From Rhizobium leguminosarum (GTDB taxonomy: Bacteria > Pseudomonadota > Alphaproteobacteria > Rhizobiales > Rhizobiaceae), in assembly GCF_017876795.1 (NCBI RefSeq), contig NZ_JAGIOR010000002.1, positions 868,001-932,000 of the forward strand: a stretch of DNA of 64,000 nucleotides, given 5' to 3'. The notes under the pieces are model-generated. The model was not told the origin of the DNA. It worked only from the letters and a program-made list of their open reading frames with translations, and made no database searches. Made by a program: the position numbers and the translations under genes. Positions 17,243 through 27,316 of this stretch are shown piece by piece; position 1 is the stretch's first letter, and every line of letters starts with the position of its first letter.

Positions 17243-18089
17243 AACCGTACCTCCGCCTGCTCCAGCTCTGGATGAGGTTGATGACGAGCAGCATAGTGAA
17301 CGAGAGGATCAGCATGATCGCCGCAATGGCGGTCGCTGCCGCGTAATTATACTCTTCGAGTTTGATGACGATCAGCAGCGGCGCGATCTCCGATTTGAAC
17401 GGCAGGTTGCCGGCGATGAAGATGACCGAGCCGTATTCGCCGACGCCGCGGGCAAATGCGAGCGCAAAGCCGGTGAGTACGGCTGGCGCCAGCCCCGGCA
17501 GCAGCACGCGGAAAATCGTCTGGAAGCGGTTGGCGCCGAGCGTTGCTGCCGCCTCCTCTACTTCCTTGTCGATTTCCTCCATGATCGGCTGCACGGTGCG
17601 CACCACGAAGGGCAGACCGACGAAGATCAGCGCCACGACGATGCCGGCAGGCGTAAAGGCGATCTTGATGCCGAGTGGCGTCAGGAACTGGCCGATCCAG
17701 CCATTCGGCGCATAGAGCGTTGCCAGCGCGATGCCGGCAACGGCGGTCGGCAGCGCGAAGGGCAGGTCGACCATGGCATCGATGACGCGCTTGCCGGGGA
17801 AGCGGTAGCGCACCAGCACCCAGGCAAGGATAATGCCGAAGACGGCGTTGACGATCGCGGCGATGAAGGCGGTGCCGAAGCTGATGCGCAGCGCGTTCAG
17901 CGTGCGCTGATCGAGTGCGATCGACCAGAATTTCTCCCAGCCGAGCGCGCTCGACCGGACGGCAAGGCCCGAGAGCGGGATGAGGATGAGAAGGGTGAGC
18001 CAGGTCAAGGTAAGGCCGAGCGCCATTCCGAAACCCGGAATGACGCTCGGCCGCTTGAACCGCCACCTTGTGGGGCTATGTGCTTTCAT
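17232..18089 (-). CDS. cysT: Sulfate ABC transporter permease CysT (CysU)
   Basis: 285-residue inner-membrane permease, six hydrophobic segments; DLPFALPTAVAGIALATLYA near residue 110 and EEAAATLGANRFQTIFRVLL near residue 180 are family features. Starts 8 bases after the binding-protein gene stops and overlaps cysW. Partner of CysW in the sulfate channel. Confidence 0.95.
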   Translation of the reverse strand: MKAHSPTRWRFKRPSVIPGFGMALGLTLTWLTLLILIPLSGLAVRSSALGWEKFWSIALDQRTLNALRISFGTAFIAAIVNAVFGIILAWVLVRYRFPGKRVIDAMVDLPFALPTAVAGIALATLYAPNGWIGQFLTPLGIKIAFTPAGIVVALIFVGLPFVVRTVQPIMEEIDKEVEEAAATLGANRFQTIFRVLLPGLAPAVLTGFALAFARGVGEYGSVIFIAGNLPFKSEIAPLLIVIKLEEYNYAAATAIAAIMLILSFTMLLVINLIQSWSRRRYGYGA

Positions 18090-18097
18090 GAAGTCTA

Positions 18098-19123
18098 TTA
18101 TTGGGCCGGCTTGTAGATTTGGTCAAATACCCCGCCGTCGCCGAAGAATTTCGGCTGTGCGCTCTTCCAGCCGCCGAAATCGTCGATGGTCGCGAGCGTC
18201 AGCTTCGGGAAGCGGGCGATGTCGGCCGGATCGGCGGCTTCCGGCTTGATCGGCCGATAGTAGTGCTTGGCGGCAATCTTCTGGCCTTCGTCCGAATAAA
18301 GGTAGTTGAGATAGGCTTCGGCAACCTTGCGGGTGCCCTTCTTGTCGACATTGCCGTCGACGATGGCGATCGGCGGGTCGGCGCGGATCGAGAAGCTCGG
18401 CGTGACGATCTCAAACTGGTCGGGACCGAGCTCTTCGAGCGAAAGATAGGCTTCGTTTTCCCAGGCAAGCAGCACGTCGCCGAGGCCGCGTTGGACGAAG
18501 GTGGTCGTGGCGCCGCGCGCACCGGTATCGAGAACCGGGACGTGCTGCAGCAGCTTGCCAACATAATCCTGCGCCTTGGCTTCGTCGCCGCCATTCGCCT
18601 GCTTGGCCCATGCCCAGGCGGCGAGGAAGTTCCAACGGGCGCCGCCCGACGTCTTCGGGTTCGGCGTGATGACCTGCACGTCGTCCTTGACCAGGTCGCC
18701 CCAATCCTTGATGCCCTTCGGGTTGCCCTTGCGCACGAGGAAGACGATCGTCGACGTATAGGGCGTCGAATTGTTGGGGAATTTTGTCTTCCAGTCGGCC
18801 GGGATCTTGCCGGTCGCCTTGGCGATGGCGTCGATATCGCCTTCGAGCGCCAGCGTGACGACATCGGCGTCGAGACCGTCGATGACGGAGCGGGCCTGAG
18901 CGCCGGAACCGCCATGCGAGGCTTGGATCGTCACGGTTTCACCGCTGTCCTTTTGCCACTTGGCGGCAAAGGCGGCATTGAAATCCTTATACAATTCGCG
19001 AGTCGGATCATAAGAAACGTTAAGCAGCGTCTGATCCGCGAAAGCAGGAGCAATGCTCCCGATCGCGAAGCTGCCCGCCATGACCGCGGCCGCGAGGAGC
19101 CGGGTGAACCGTTGTGTCTGCAT
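18098..19123 (-). CDS. sbp: Periplasmic sulfate-binding protein
   Basis: 341 residues with a Sec signal (cleavage near APAFA-DQ, about residue 29). Family blocks: LLNVSYDPTRELYKDFN, QASHGGSGAQARSVIDGLDA and TPNPKTSGGARWNFLAAWAW. It captures sulfate in the periplasm for CysTWA. Strong AGGAGGGT site before the ATG. First gene of the operon; its promoter must lie in 19124-19300, where I see no convincing CysB site. Confidence 0.95.
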   Translation of the reverse strand: MQTQRFTRLLAAAVMAGSFAIGSIAPAFADQTLLNVSYDPTRELYKDFNAAFAAKWQKDSGETVTIQASHGGSGAQARSVIDGLDADVVTLALEGDIDAIAKATGKIPADWKTKFPNNSTPYTSTIVFLVRKGNPKGIKDWGDLVKDDVQVITPNPKTSGGARWNFLAAWAWAKQANGGDEAKAQDYVGKLLQHVPVLDTGARGATTTFVQRGLGDVLLAWENEAYLSLEELGPDQFEIVTPSFSIRADPPIAIVDGNVDKKGTRKVAEAYLNYLYSDEGQKIAAKHYYRPIKPEAADPADIARFPKLTLATIDDFGGWKSAQPKFFGDGGVFDQIYKPAQ

Positions 19124-19482
19124 GGGAACCCTCCTGTTTTCTGTCTTAACTCTATCAAGTCAGTCGTATAATGAAACAAAGGTTCTTCCGGATCCGGCGC
19201 TGACGTTAGAATGTCATTCCATTTGAGGGTTGATTTTGAAATAGACGTGCCGAAGTTGGCCGCGGCCAATTCGTCGCCGCCGCAGCCTACCGCGGGACCG
19301 TGTTTTTTCGGCCACAGTTCCTCCACGAAAGCGCCATGGTGCTGCTGATTTTTGCCCAGATTTTGCCGCGATGACACTTGCGGATTCCTATATGGGGCCC
19401 GTGCGGTCGTATTCTCCGGCCGCTACGTGGGGGCATCCCTTGAAATGCGCCTCGCATTCCAAACCTGTTAGGGCCATTCAAA
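19124..19482. other. Intergenic region between sbp and porin genes
   Basis: 359 bases holding the divergent promoters of the sulfate operon (minus) and the porin (plus). I see no gene, riboswitch or strong palindrome; short ORFs crossing it continue antisense into neighbouring genes and look spurious. The porin start is preceded by TTAGGG-like sequence. Confidence 0.6.
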
Positions 19483-20499
19483 ATGAATATCAAAACTATC
19501 CTTTTTGCCTCCGTTGCCGCCCTTGCCGCGGCCTTCGGAGCCCGCGCAGCCGACGCCATCGTGGCGGCGGAACCCGAGCCCGTGGAATATGTTCGCGTTT
19601 GCGACGCCTACGGTACCGGCTATTTTTATATTCCCGGGACGGAAACATGCCTTTCGGTCGGCGGCTACATACGTACCGAAGTGCGCTTCGGTGAGCAGAT
19701 CTCCGGCGATTCCGACGTAGACTTCTGGACTCGCGGTCAGGTCACCTTCCAGGCCAAGAACGACACCGAGTACGGCACGCTCACCGGCGTCATCACGCTG
19801 CGTTACAATGTCGACGATGCCTCCGATCAGGAAGCTCTGCTGGATGAAGGCTATATCGACATTGCCGGCTTCCGCGTTGGTAAGCTGTACAGCTGGTGGG
19901 ATGACGACATGAGCGGCGAGACAGATACGCTCGCCAGCAACGAGACGACCCACAACTCGATCCGTTATCAGTACGAGTCCGGCGCTTTTGCAGCCGGGAT
20001 CTCGGTCGACGAACTGGAAGACGACTACGCCACCAAGCCGGGCGACGGCCCGAACAATTTTGGTGTCGCAGGCCAGGTCTCCTACAAGGCCGGCGCCATC
20101 AGCGCTTACCTGCTTGCCGGTTATGACACCGACACCAGCGAAGTCGCGGTCCGCGGCATCGTTTATGCCGACATCGGCCCGGGCACCCTCGGCATTGCCG
20201 GCGTATGGGCAAGCGGCGCCAACTACTACTACGAAGAGTCCGAATGGACGATCGCAGCAGAATACGCCTTGAAGATCAACGATAAGTGGAAGATCACTCC
20301 CGGCTTCCAGTACTTCGAAAACATTGCTCTCGAGGCTGACGGCAATGGCTTCACCGGCGGCAGCGCCTACACAACCGGTGTCACGATCGACTACCAGATC
20401 GTCGAAGACCTCAGGACGAAGCTCAGCGTGCAATATCACGATGAGGACGAAGGCGACGACGAAGTCTTCGGCTTCCTGCGCTTCCAGCGCGATTTCTAG
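19483..20499 (+). CDS. Outer-membrane porin (RopA/Omp2b type)
   Basis: 338 residues. Signal peptide MNIKTILFASVAALAAAFGA followed by RAADA, then the strongly conserved EPVEYVRVCDAYGTGYFYIP and GTETCLSVGGYIRTEV, with the paired cysteines typical of rhizobial and Brucella porins. The remainder is an acidic, aromatic-rich beta-barrel pattern ending in Phe (FLRFQRDF), the usual outer-membrane sorting signal. It forms a general diffusion pore. Single-gene unit, followed by several hairpins. Confidence 0.93.
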   Translation: MNIKTILFASVAALAAAFGARAADAIVAAEPEPVEYVRVCDAYGTGYFYIPGTETCLSVGGYIRTEVRFGEQISGDSDVDFWTRGQVTFQAKNDTEYGTLTGVITLRYNVDDASDQEALLDEGYIDIAGFRVGKLYSWWDDDMSGETDTLASNETTHNSIRYQYESGAFAAGISVDELEDDYATKPGDGPNNFGVAGQVSYKAGAISAYLLAGYDTDTSEVAVRGIVYADIGPGTLGIAGVWASGANYYYEESEWTIAAEYALKINDKWKITPGFQYFENIALEADGNGFTGGSAYTTGVTIDYQIVEDLRTKLSVQYHDEDEGDDEVFGFLRFQRDF

Positions 20500-20546
20500 C
20501 GCATAACCCCGAAAATCGGCATCGATTTTCGGAAAGGATTATGCGC
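20499..20546. repeat. Rhizobial palindromic intergenic element
   Basis: GCGCATAA and TTATGCGC (outer arms) enclose CCGAAAATCG and CGATTTTCGG (inner arms), forming a long hairpin that begins in the porin stop codon. Sequences of this kind recur between genes in Rhizobium genomes (general knowledge); here it may also stabilise or end the porin mRNA. Confidence 0.75.
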
Positions 20547-20560
20547 CACTTCAAAGTGTT

Positions 20561-20600
20561 AGAGCGTCCTTAGCGCGTCCTTTTGGACGCGCGGCGCTCT
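20561..20600. terminator. Stem-loop downstream of porin
   Basis: GCGCGTCC-TTTT-GGACGCGC is a perfect 8-bp hairpin (20573-20592), extended by outer arms AGAGCG and CGCTCT. No T-run follows, so it is an mRNA 3'-end or weak terminator structure. Confidence 0.65.
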
Positions 20601-20626
20601 AAGATAGTCTGATTATAGACGAGGAG

Positions 20627-20652
20627 GCGCGACCTTTGGGCCGCGCTTTTTT
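20627..20652 (+). terminator. Rho-independent terminator of porin transcript
   Basis: GCGCG (20627-20631) pairs with CGCGC (20642-20646), followed by six T residues (20647-20652). Overlaps the stop of ptsN on the opposite strand. Confidence 0.65.
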
Positions 20653-21106
20653 ACACCCTCGAATCGGCGATGAAATCGGAATAGAATTCGTCGATCGTCC
20701 TTGCCTTGCGCATGGCGGCAAGCACGCCGTCCGATTGCAGCCGCCGGGCGATGGCGGAAAGCACGTTCAGATATTCACCGCGATTGTTTTCCCCAAAGAG
20801 CAGCACGAAGGCGATATCGGTCGGGATATCATCGATCGCCTCGAAATCCAGCGGCTGGGCGAAGCGGAGGAGAAGGCCGCGCGGGCTGCTCATACCGTCG
20901 ATCGCCGCATGCGGAATGGCGATACCGTTGCCGATCCCCGTGGAGCCGAGCTTTTCGCGCGCTTCAAGCGCTTTCAGGATGGTCTGGCCGTCGACGGAGA
21001 AGGCCTTGGCCGCCTTGTCCGCTATACCCTGCAGCGCGCGCCATTTCGTCGGCGCCGACACGCCGATGAAGGTGTGTTCCGGTCGGATGATGTTGGGAAG
21101 GTTCAT
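20651..21106 (-). CDS. ptsN: PTS IIA-like nitrogen-regulatory protein (PtsN paralogue)
   Basis: 151-residue EIIA-Ntr protein. The phosphorylatable histidine is His66 in GNGIAIPHAAIDG. Family regions LKALEAREKLGSTGIGNG and LLFGENNRGEYLNVLSAIAR are present. It accepts phosphate from PtsP-Npr and in E. coli the unphosphorylated form binds KdpD and other regulators (family knowledge). Located 66 bases downstream of kdpE on the same strand, so it is likely part of the kdp transcript; this suggests a dedicated link between PTS-Ntr and potassium uptake. Rhizobia usually carry another ptsN next to rpoN. Confidence 0.9.
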   Translation of the reverse strand: MNLPNIIRPEHTFIGVSAPTKWRALQGIADKAAKAFSVDGQTILKALEAREKLGSTGIGNGIAIPHAAIDGMSSPRGLLLRFAQPLDFEAIDDIPTDIAFVLLFGENNRGEYLNVLSAIARRLQSDGVLAAMRKARTIDEFYSDFIADSRV

Positions 21107-21172
21107 CTCATTCTCAATGCTGTCTGGGCTCGATGCTGTTCTGGTTCGTTCGGGAAGCGGGAGGGAAGGCGT

Positions 21173-21865
21173 TCAGTCCGGTTCCCTGAGCCGGTAGCCG
21201 ACGCCGGTCTCGGTGGTGATATAGTGCGGCTGGTCGGGAATCTGTTCGACTTTTTGCCGCAGCTGCCTGATGTAGACGCGCAGATACTGCACATCCGCCG
21301 CCGGCCCCCATACCTGCTTCAAAAGAAACTGGTGTGTCAGCACCTTGCCGGCGTGCTGGGCGAGCACCCGCAGGATGTCGTATTCCTTCGGCGACAATTT
21401 TATGTCCTGGCCGTCGACCTTGACGATGCGCTTGACCAGATCGATCGACAGTCCGCCGGTCTGGAAGATCGCCTTTTCGCCCTGCTGCTGCAGACGGTGA
21501 CGCAGCGCCACGCGAATACGAGCGCCAAGTTCGTTGACGCCGAAAGGTTTGGTGACGTAGTCGTCGGCGCCGCTTTCCAGCGCCGTGACGATGCCGGCCT
21601 CGTCGGTGCGGCTGGAGAGGATGACGATGGGTATGGAAAGTCCTTCGTCGCGCCACTCCTGCAGCAGGTCGTGGCCCGATGTATCGGGCAGGCCGAGGTC
21701 GAGCACGATGAGGTCGGGCATGCCGTCGGCAACCGACTGACGGGCGCTGGCGGCGTTGGCCGCCTCCTGCACCTCGTAGCCCTGCGCGGTCAGGCCGACG
21801 CGGAGCAGTTTGCGGATCGGCGGCTCATCGTCGACGACGAGGATTTTGACGGCTGAACCGGTCAT
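21173..21865 (-). CDS. kdpE: KDP operon response regulator KdpE
   Basis: 230-residue OmpR/PhoB-family regulator. Receiver domain at residues 5-120, phospho-acceptor Asp in DLIVLDLGLPDTSG; C-terminal winged helix with KLSPKEYDILRVLAQHAGKV and YLRVYIRQLRQKVE. Its ATG overlaps the last base of kdpD, showing translational coupling. Activates kdp transcription when potassium is limiting. Confidence 0.96.
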   Translation of the reverse strand: MTGSAVKILVVDDEPPIRKLLRVGLTAQGYEVQEAANAASARQSVADGMPDLIVLDLGLPDTSGHDLLQEWRDEGLSIPIVILSSRTDEAGIVTALESGADDYVTKPFGVNELGARIRVALRHRLQQQGEKAIFQTGGLSIDLVKRIVKVDGQDIKLSPKEYDILRVLAQHAGKVLTHQFLLKQVWGPAADVQYLRVYIRQLRQKVEQIPDQPHYITTETGVGYRLREPD

Positions 21866-24570
21866 CAGAGTTCATCCAGTTTCGGAATGTCGTTGGCTTT
21901 CGGCAGGCGGATGGTGAAGACGGCGCCCGGACGGCCCGTGCGGTTGCCGGCGGTGATCGTGCCGCCCATCGCCTCGATGAAGCCGCGGCAGATGGAAAGG
22001 CCGAGGCCGGTGCCGGCGCGCACCTGATCGCCCTTGCGCACGCGATAGAAGGTGTCGAACACACGGGTGAGATCGGCCGGCGGGATGCCCGGTCCTTCGT
22101 CTACGACCTGCAGGACGACGTAATCGGCATCCGCCCAACCCCCGATGTCAATCACCGAGCCCTCGGGCGCGTATTTCGCGGCATTGTCGAGCAGGTTGAA
22201 GATCACCTGCTCGAACAGCACAGGATCGACCCGCACCATCGGCAGGTCGGCGGGGATATGCATCTCGATTCTGTGGCGCTCGAGGATTTTTGCGGCTCGG
22301 CGCAGCGCGCTGCCGGCGATATCGCCGGCATAATGCAGCGCATGGTTCGGCTCCATCGCACCGGATTCGATCTTGGTCATGTCGAGCAGGTTGGCGATGA
22401 AGCGGTTGAGGCGCTCGGATTCGTCGACGACGGTGGCAAGCAGGTCGCTGCGATCCTCCTCCGGCATCGAGGCGAAATAGTCGCGCAGCGCGCCGGCGGC
22501 GCCGAGGATGGCGGCAAGCGGTGTCTTCAAGTCGTGCGAGATCGAGGTGAGCAGCGCCGAGCGCAGCCGGTCGGCTTCGGCGGCGAGCCTTGCCCGGTCG
22601 ACATCGGCGACGAGCTGGACACGCTCGATGGCAAGGGCCGCCTGGTCGGCCAGTGCATCGAGCAGCCGCTGCTGTTCGGGTGTCAGCAGCGGCCCATCGC
22701 GGCGGTCGCTGTCGAGGCCGATGACGCCGACGGCGGTGCGCCCGGTCCTAAGCGGCACGTAGAGGCGTTTGGCGCCGGGCAGGGTGTCGGCGCCGCGGCC
22801 GGCGGCGTGATTGTGCTCCCAGGCCCAGCGGGCGGCGGCGATATCGGCATCGTCGAGCGTATCATCCGGTGGGTAGCCGACCTTGACGGCGATGCTGCCC
22901 TCTTCCGGCAGCAACAGCACGACGCGGACCTTCAGCATCGAGGCGAGCTGGAAGGCGGTCGCCCAGAGCACGTCGTCGAGTGTGCCGGTGCCGGCGAGCT
23001 TTTTCGAGAAGAGATAGAGGTCTTCGGTCGTGCGCGCCCGCTGCCTCGCGGCGGCGGCCTGGCGCTGCACGGTCGCGGTCAGATTGCTGGCGATGATGGC
23101 GACGCCCAGAAAGAAGAACAGGGCAAGCACGCTTTCCGGATCGCTGATCGTCAGCGTGTAACGCGGCGGCAGGAAGAAGAAGTTGAAGGACAGCGCGCTG
23201 AGGATGCAGCTATAAAGCGCCGGCCGCAGGCCGTGGAGCACGGCGGAGGTCAGCACCGCCATCAGGAAGACGAGGGCGAGATTGCGGACGTCAAGCACCT
23301 GGTCGAGCACGACGCCGACGCCGAGCGCGATTGCGACATAGGCGGTTGCCAGCAGGTAGGCTCTGAAATCCAGCGGTGGCGCGGTCGCGGCTGCCTTGAC
23401 GCCGCGGGCGGTGGTGCCATCCTTCTCGGTGCCCGAGATGACATGGACGCTGATCTCGCCGGTCTTGCGGATCAGCTCGTCGGTGATCGAGCGGTTCCAC
23501 CAGTCGCGCCAGGTCGGCTTTTTCGGGGCGCCGATGACAATATGGGTGACGTTGTTGGCGCTGGCGTGGCGGACGAGTTCTTCGGCCACCTCGCGGCCGG
23601 GAAGGGTGATCGCCTCACCGCCGAGCTGTTCGGCAAGGCGCAGTGTTGCCGCGATCATATCGCGCTCGGCTTCGCTCAGATTGATCGAGCGGTTGGTCTC
23701 GATATAGACGGCCGCCCAGGGGGCGCGCAGCCGCGAGGCCATGCGGGCGGCATAGCGCACCAGCGAGGCGGAGCGGGGGTGATGGTCGACCGAGACGAGG
23801 ACACGTTCGCCCGCCGCCCAGGGACCTGATATGGCGTGGGCCTGCATGTGCGTCAGCAGCTGGTCGTCGACACGCTGGGCGGTCTTGCGCAGCGCAAGTT
23901 CTCTGAGCGCCGTCAGGTTGCCCGGAGTGAAATAATTGGTCAGCGCCCGCTCGGCGGTGCGTGGCATGTAAACCTTGCCGTCATGCAGCCGTTTGATGAG
24001 ATCATCAGGCGTCAGGTCGATGATCTCGACGTCATCGGCAAGGTCGATGATCGAGTCCGGCACCGTCTCGCGCACGCGGATGCGGGTGATCTGCGAGACG
24101 ACGTCGTTCAGGCTTTCGACATGCTGGATGTTCAGCGTCGTATAAACGTCGATGCCGCGATCAAGCAATTCCCTGACGTCGAGGTAACGTTTCGGATGGC
24201 GGCTGCCCTCGGCATTGCTATGGGCGAGTTCGTCGACCAGCACAAGATCGGGCTTCCGGGCGAGGATGCCGTCGAGATCCATTTCCTCGAGCAGCCGGCC
24301 CTTATAGTCGATTTCGACGCGGGGGATGATTTCGAAACCGGCGACCAGCGCCTCGGTCTCCTTGCGGCCGTGGGTCTCGACGACGCCGATGACGACATCG
24401 AGGCCGTCCGCGATCTTGGCGCGGCCGGAGATCAGCATCTCATAGGTCTTGCCGACCCCCGGGGCAGCGCCGAGAAAGATCTTCAGACGGCCGCGCGTTT
24501 CCGCCCGGGCTTTTTCGAGAAGCGCGTCGGGCGATGGCCTGCCGGCCTGGTCGCGATTGTCGTCTGGCAT
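21865..24570 (-). CDS. kdpD: Potassium sensor histidine kinase KdpD
   Basis: 901 residues, full length. Order: cytosolic KdpD domain with Walker A FLGAAPGVGKTYEML (about residue 33), a universal-stress-protein-like domain (about 250-370), four membrane segments near 400-500 (DUF4118 region), a GAF-like domain, then the kinase with the phospho-His in SISHDLKTPLAAILGAAGAL near residue 675 and a HATPase with DEGPGIPPADLTRVFDTFYR. Senses potassium or turgor at the inner membrane and phosphorylates KdpE. Confidence 0.96.
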   Translation of the reverse strand: MPDDNRDQAGRPSPDALLEKARAETRGRLKIFLGAAPGVGKTYEMLISGRAKIADGLDVVIGVVETHGRKETEALVAGFEIIPRVEIDYKGRLLEEMDLDGILARKPDLVLVDELAHSNAEGSRHPKRYLDVRELLDRGIDVYTTLNIQHVESLNDVVSQITRIRVRETVPDSIIDLADDVEIIDLTPDDLIKRLHDGKVYMPRTAERALTNYFTPGNLTALRELALRKTAQRVDDQLLTHMQAHAISGPWAAGERVLVSVDHHPRSASLVRYAARMASRLRAPWAAVYIETNRSINLSEAERDMIAATLRLAEQLGGEAITLPGREVAEELVRHASANNVTHIVIGAPKKPTWRDWWNRSITDELIRKTGEISVHVISGTEKDGTTARGVKAAATAPPLDFRAYLLATAYVAIALGVGVVLDQVLDVRNLALVFLMAVLTSAVLHGLRPALYSCILSALSFNFFFLPPRYTLTISDPESVLALFFFLGVAIIASNLTATVQRQAAAARQRARTTEDLYLFSKKLAGTGTLDDVLWATAFQLASMLKVRVVLLLPEEGSIAVKVGYPPDDTLDDADIAAARWAWEHNHAAGRGADTLPGAKRLYVPLRTGRTAVGVIGLDSDRRDGPLLTPEQQRLLDALADQAALAIERVQLVADVDRARLAAEADRLRSALLTSISHDLKTPLAAILGAAGALRDYFASMPEEDRSDLLATVVDESERLNRFIANLLDMTKIESGAMEPNHALHYAGDIAGSALRRAAKILERHRIEMHIPADLPMVRVDPVLFEQVIFNLLDNAAKYAPEGSVIDIGGWADADYVVLQVVDEGPGIPPADLTRVFDTFYRVRKGDQVRAGTGLGLSICRGFIEAMGGTITAGNRTGRPGAVFTIRLPKANDIPKLDEL

Positions 24571-24619
24571 GCGTGTGGTCTTTCTACGGATGGCGGCCGG
24601 GGTACCCGATCTGCCAAAC

Positions 24620-25189
24620 TCACTCAGTCATAGAAGCATCAAGCCTTTGGTTCAACGCCAGAACATTGACGGTGGGCTCGCCGAGAAGGCCGAGTTCACG
24701 GGCCTGAACGGCGCCGTCGACCAGTGCCTTGACCTTGGCCTCGTCCAGGCTTCGCGCCTTGGCGACACGGGTCACTTGGAAGTAAGCGGCCTCCGGCGAA
24801 ATATCGGGATCGAGGCCACTGCCCGACGCGGTGACGAGGTCGGCGGGCACCTCCGAATTCGGGTTCGCCGCCTTGGCGGCCTCGTAATCGCCTTTGACGC
24901 GGTCGATCAGTTTCTTGCTGGTCGGGCCAAGGTTCGAGCCGCTGGAGGCCGCCGCATTATAGCCGTCGCCGGCAGCCGACGGACGGCCGTGGAAATACTT
25001 GTCGCTGGTGAAGGCTTGGCCGATCAGCGTCGAACCGATCACCTCACCGTTCTTCTCGATCAGGCTGCCATTCGCCTGGCTGGGAAAGAGGGCTTGGGCA
25101 GCACCGGTCATGGCGAGCGGATAAAGCAAGCCGGTGATGGCGGTGGTGGCGACGATCATGACGACGGCCGGACGCAGTTCTTTCAACAT
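24620..25189 (-). CDS. kdpC: Potassium-transporting ATPase subunit KdpC
   Basis: 189 residues with one N-terminal membrane segment ([20 protein letters not shown]). Family motifs: [20 protein letters not shown] near residue 66, [20 protein letters not shown] near 125, and [18 protein letters not shown] at the end. It stabilises the KdpFABC complex and ATP binding. Begins 22 bases after kdpB. Confidence 0.96.
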   Translation of the reverse strand: MLKELRPAVVMIVATTAITGLLYPLAMTGAAQALFPSQANGSLIEKNGEVIGSTLIGQAFTSDKYFHGRPSAAGDGYNAAASSGSNLGPTSKKLIDRVKGDYEAAKAANPNSEVPADLVTASGSGLDPDISPEAAYFQVTRVAKARSLDEAKVKALVDGAVQARELGLLGEPTVNVLALNQRLDASMTE

Positions 25190-25211
25190 TGTTGTTACTC
25201 CTTGGAGTGTT

Positions 25212-27272
25212 TCAGGCGAGGCCGAGGGCTGCGACGGCCATGTCGATCGCCTTGATGCCGATGAAGGGGACGATGATGCCGCCGAGGCCGTAGATCAGCA
25301 GGTTGCGCGACAAGAGCGCGCCGGCGCCGATCGGACGGTAGCGCACACCCTTCAGCGACAGCGGGATCAGGGCGACGATGATCAGTGCGTTGAAGATGAT
25401 CGCCGAGAGGATGGCGCTTTGTGGCGTCGAAAGCCCCATGACGTTCAGGACGCCGAGCTGCGGGTAGAAGGTCAGGAACATCGCCGGGATGATGGCGAAA
25501 TACTTGGCAATGTCGTTGGCGATCGAAAACGTCGTCAGCGCGCCGCGCGTCATCAGCAGCTGCTTGCCGATTTCGACGATCTCGATGAGCTTCGTCGGGT
25601 CGCTGTCGAGATCGACCATGTTGCCGGCCTCGCGGGCGGCGACCGTGCCGGTGTTCATGGCGACGCCGACATCGGCCTGGGCAAGGGCAGGGGCGTCGTT
25701 GGTGCCGTCGCCGCACATGGCGACGAGCTTGCCCTTGGCCTGTTCCTCGCGCATCAGCGCCAGCTTCATCTCCGGCGTTGCCTGGGCAAGGAAATCGTCG
25801 ACGCCGGCTTCGGCGGCAATGGCGGCTGCCGTCAGCGGGTTGTCGCCAGTGATCATCACGGTGCGGATGCCCATGCGGCGGAGCTCGGTGAAGCGCTCGC
25901 GGATGCCACCCTTGACGATGTCCTTCAGCTGGATGACGCCGAGCAGCCTGCCGTCGCGGGCAACAGCCAGCGGCGTGCCGCCCGATTTGGCGACCTCGTC
26001 GGCGATCGACTGCAGTTCGCGCACGACCTCGCTGCCATTCTTTGAAGGCGCGTCGCCATTGACATAGGTCAGCACGGCGTCGACCGCACCCTTGCGGATC
26101 GAGGCGCCTTCGAGATCGACGCCGCTCATACGGGTCTGGGCGGTGAAGGGCACGAAGGTGGCCCTGAGGCTCGCCATGTCGCGGCCGCGGATTGCATATT
26201 TCTCCTTGGCGAGCACGACGATGGAGCGTCCCTCAGGCGTTTCGTCGGCCAGCGAGGCGAGCTGGGCGGCATCGGCAAGATCCTGTTCGGAAATACCACG
26301 AACCGGGCGGAAACTCGTCGCCTGGCGGTTGCCGAGGGTGATCGTGCCAGTTTTGTCGAGCAGCAGCGTATCGACGTCGCCGGCAGCTTCGACGGCGCGG
26401 CCGGACATGGCGAGCACGTTGAAGCGGACGAGGCGGTCCATGCCGGCGATGCCGATCGCCGACAGGAGGGCGCCTATCGTCGTCGGGATCAGCGTGACGA
26501 AGAGGGCGACGAGCACGATGATCGGAATCGAGCCGCCGGCATAGATGGCAAAGCTCGGGATCGTCGCGGTGGCGAGCACGAAGATCAGCGTCATGCCGGC
26601 GAGCAGGATGTTGAGCGCAATCTCGTTCGGCGTTTTTTGGCGTTCAGCGCCTTCGACCAGCGCGATCATCCGGTCGATGAAGGTCGAGCCGGCCGCCGCG
26701 GTGATGCGCACGCGGATCCAGTCGGACAGCACCTGGGTGCCGCCGGTCACCGCCGAGCGGTCGCCGCCGGATTCGCGGATGACAGGGGCGGATTCGCCGG
26801 TGATCGCCGCCTCGTTGACGGAGGCGACCCCTTCGATGACTTCGCCGTCCGAAGGGATGATGTCGCCGGCCTCGACGAGCACGACGTCGCCGACCTTGAG
26901 GCTGGTCCCCGGCACCATGCGGTAGTCGCTGCCATTGTTGGCGGTCAGCAGCTTGGCCTGGGTTTCGGTGCGCGCCTTGCGCAGCGAATCCGCCTGTGCC
27001 TTGCCGCGGCCTTCGGCGACGGCTTCGGCGAAATTGGCAAACAGCACGGTGAACCAGAGCCAGAGATTGATCTGGAAGGAGAAACCAAGATTGCCGTTGC
27101 CGGCTGCGAGGTCGCGCAGGAAAAGCACGGTGGTCAGCACCGAGACCGTGGCCACGACAAACATGACCGGATTTCTGGCAAGCGCCCGTGGGTCGAGCTT
27201 CTTGAAGGCGGCGCCCACGGCCGGAATGAGGATGCGACTATCGATGATACTCGCGGATTTTGCCTGGCTCAT
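25212..27272 (-). CDS. kdpB: Potassium-transporting P-type ATPase subunit KdpB
   Basis: 686-residue catalytic subunit. Diagnostic P-type motifs: [15 protein letters not shown] (actuator loop), [12 protein letters not shown] (phosphorylated Asp) and [20 protein letters not shown] (hinge). Membrane segments at about 40-85, 215-280 and 575-680. Start ATG 27272 behind GGAGTCTCTT. Separated from kdpA by 209 bases that carry a hairpin and a small candidate gene. Confidence 0.97.
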   Translation of the reverse strand: MSQAKSASIIDSRILIPAVGAAFKKLDPRALARNPVMFVVATVSVLTTVLFLRDLAAGNGNLGFSFQINLWLWFTVLFANFAEAVAEGRGKAQADSLRKARTETQAKLLTANNGSDYRMVPGTSLKVGDVVLVEAGDIIPSDGEVIEGVASVNEAAITGESAPVIRESGGDRSAVTGGTQVLSDWIRVRITAAAGSTFIDRMIALVEGAERQKTPNEIALNILLAGMTLIFVLATATIPSFAIYAGGSIPIIVLVALFVTLIPTTIGALLSAIGIAGMDRLVRFNVLAMSGRAVEAAGDVDTLLLDKTGTITLGNRQATSFRPVRGISEQDLADAAQLASLADETPEGRSIVVLAKEKYAIRGRDMASLRATFVPFTAQTRMSGVDLEGASIRKGAVDAVLTYVNGDAPSKNGSEVVRELQSIADEVAKSGGTPLAVARDGRLLGVIQLKDIVKGGIRERFTELRRMGIRTVMITGDNPLTAAAIAAEAGVDDFLAQATPEMKLALMREEQAKGKLVAMCGDGTNDAPALAQADVGVAMNTGTVAAREAGNMVDLDSDPTKLIEIVEIGKQLLMTRGALTTFSIANDIAKYFAIIPAMFLTFYPQLGVLNVMGLSTPQSAILSAIIFNALIIVALIPLSLKGVRYRPIGAGALLSRNLLIYGLGGIIVPFIGIKAIDMAVAALGLA

Positions 27273-27316
27273 AAGAGACTCCAGCTTGGAAAAGAGGATG
27301 GCGAACCGGATGCCGG

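Noticed and set aside
19124..19300. Possible SAM riboswitch or CysB site before sbp
   Set aside because: No conserved riboswitch core or clear inverted repeat could be seen.
22258..23829. 523-codon open frame on the plus strand
   Set aside because: Antisense to kdpD, with no recognisable domain and GC-shadow composition.
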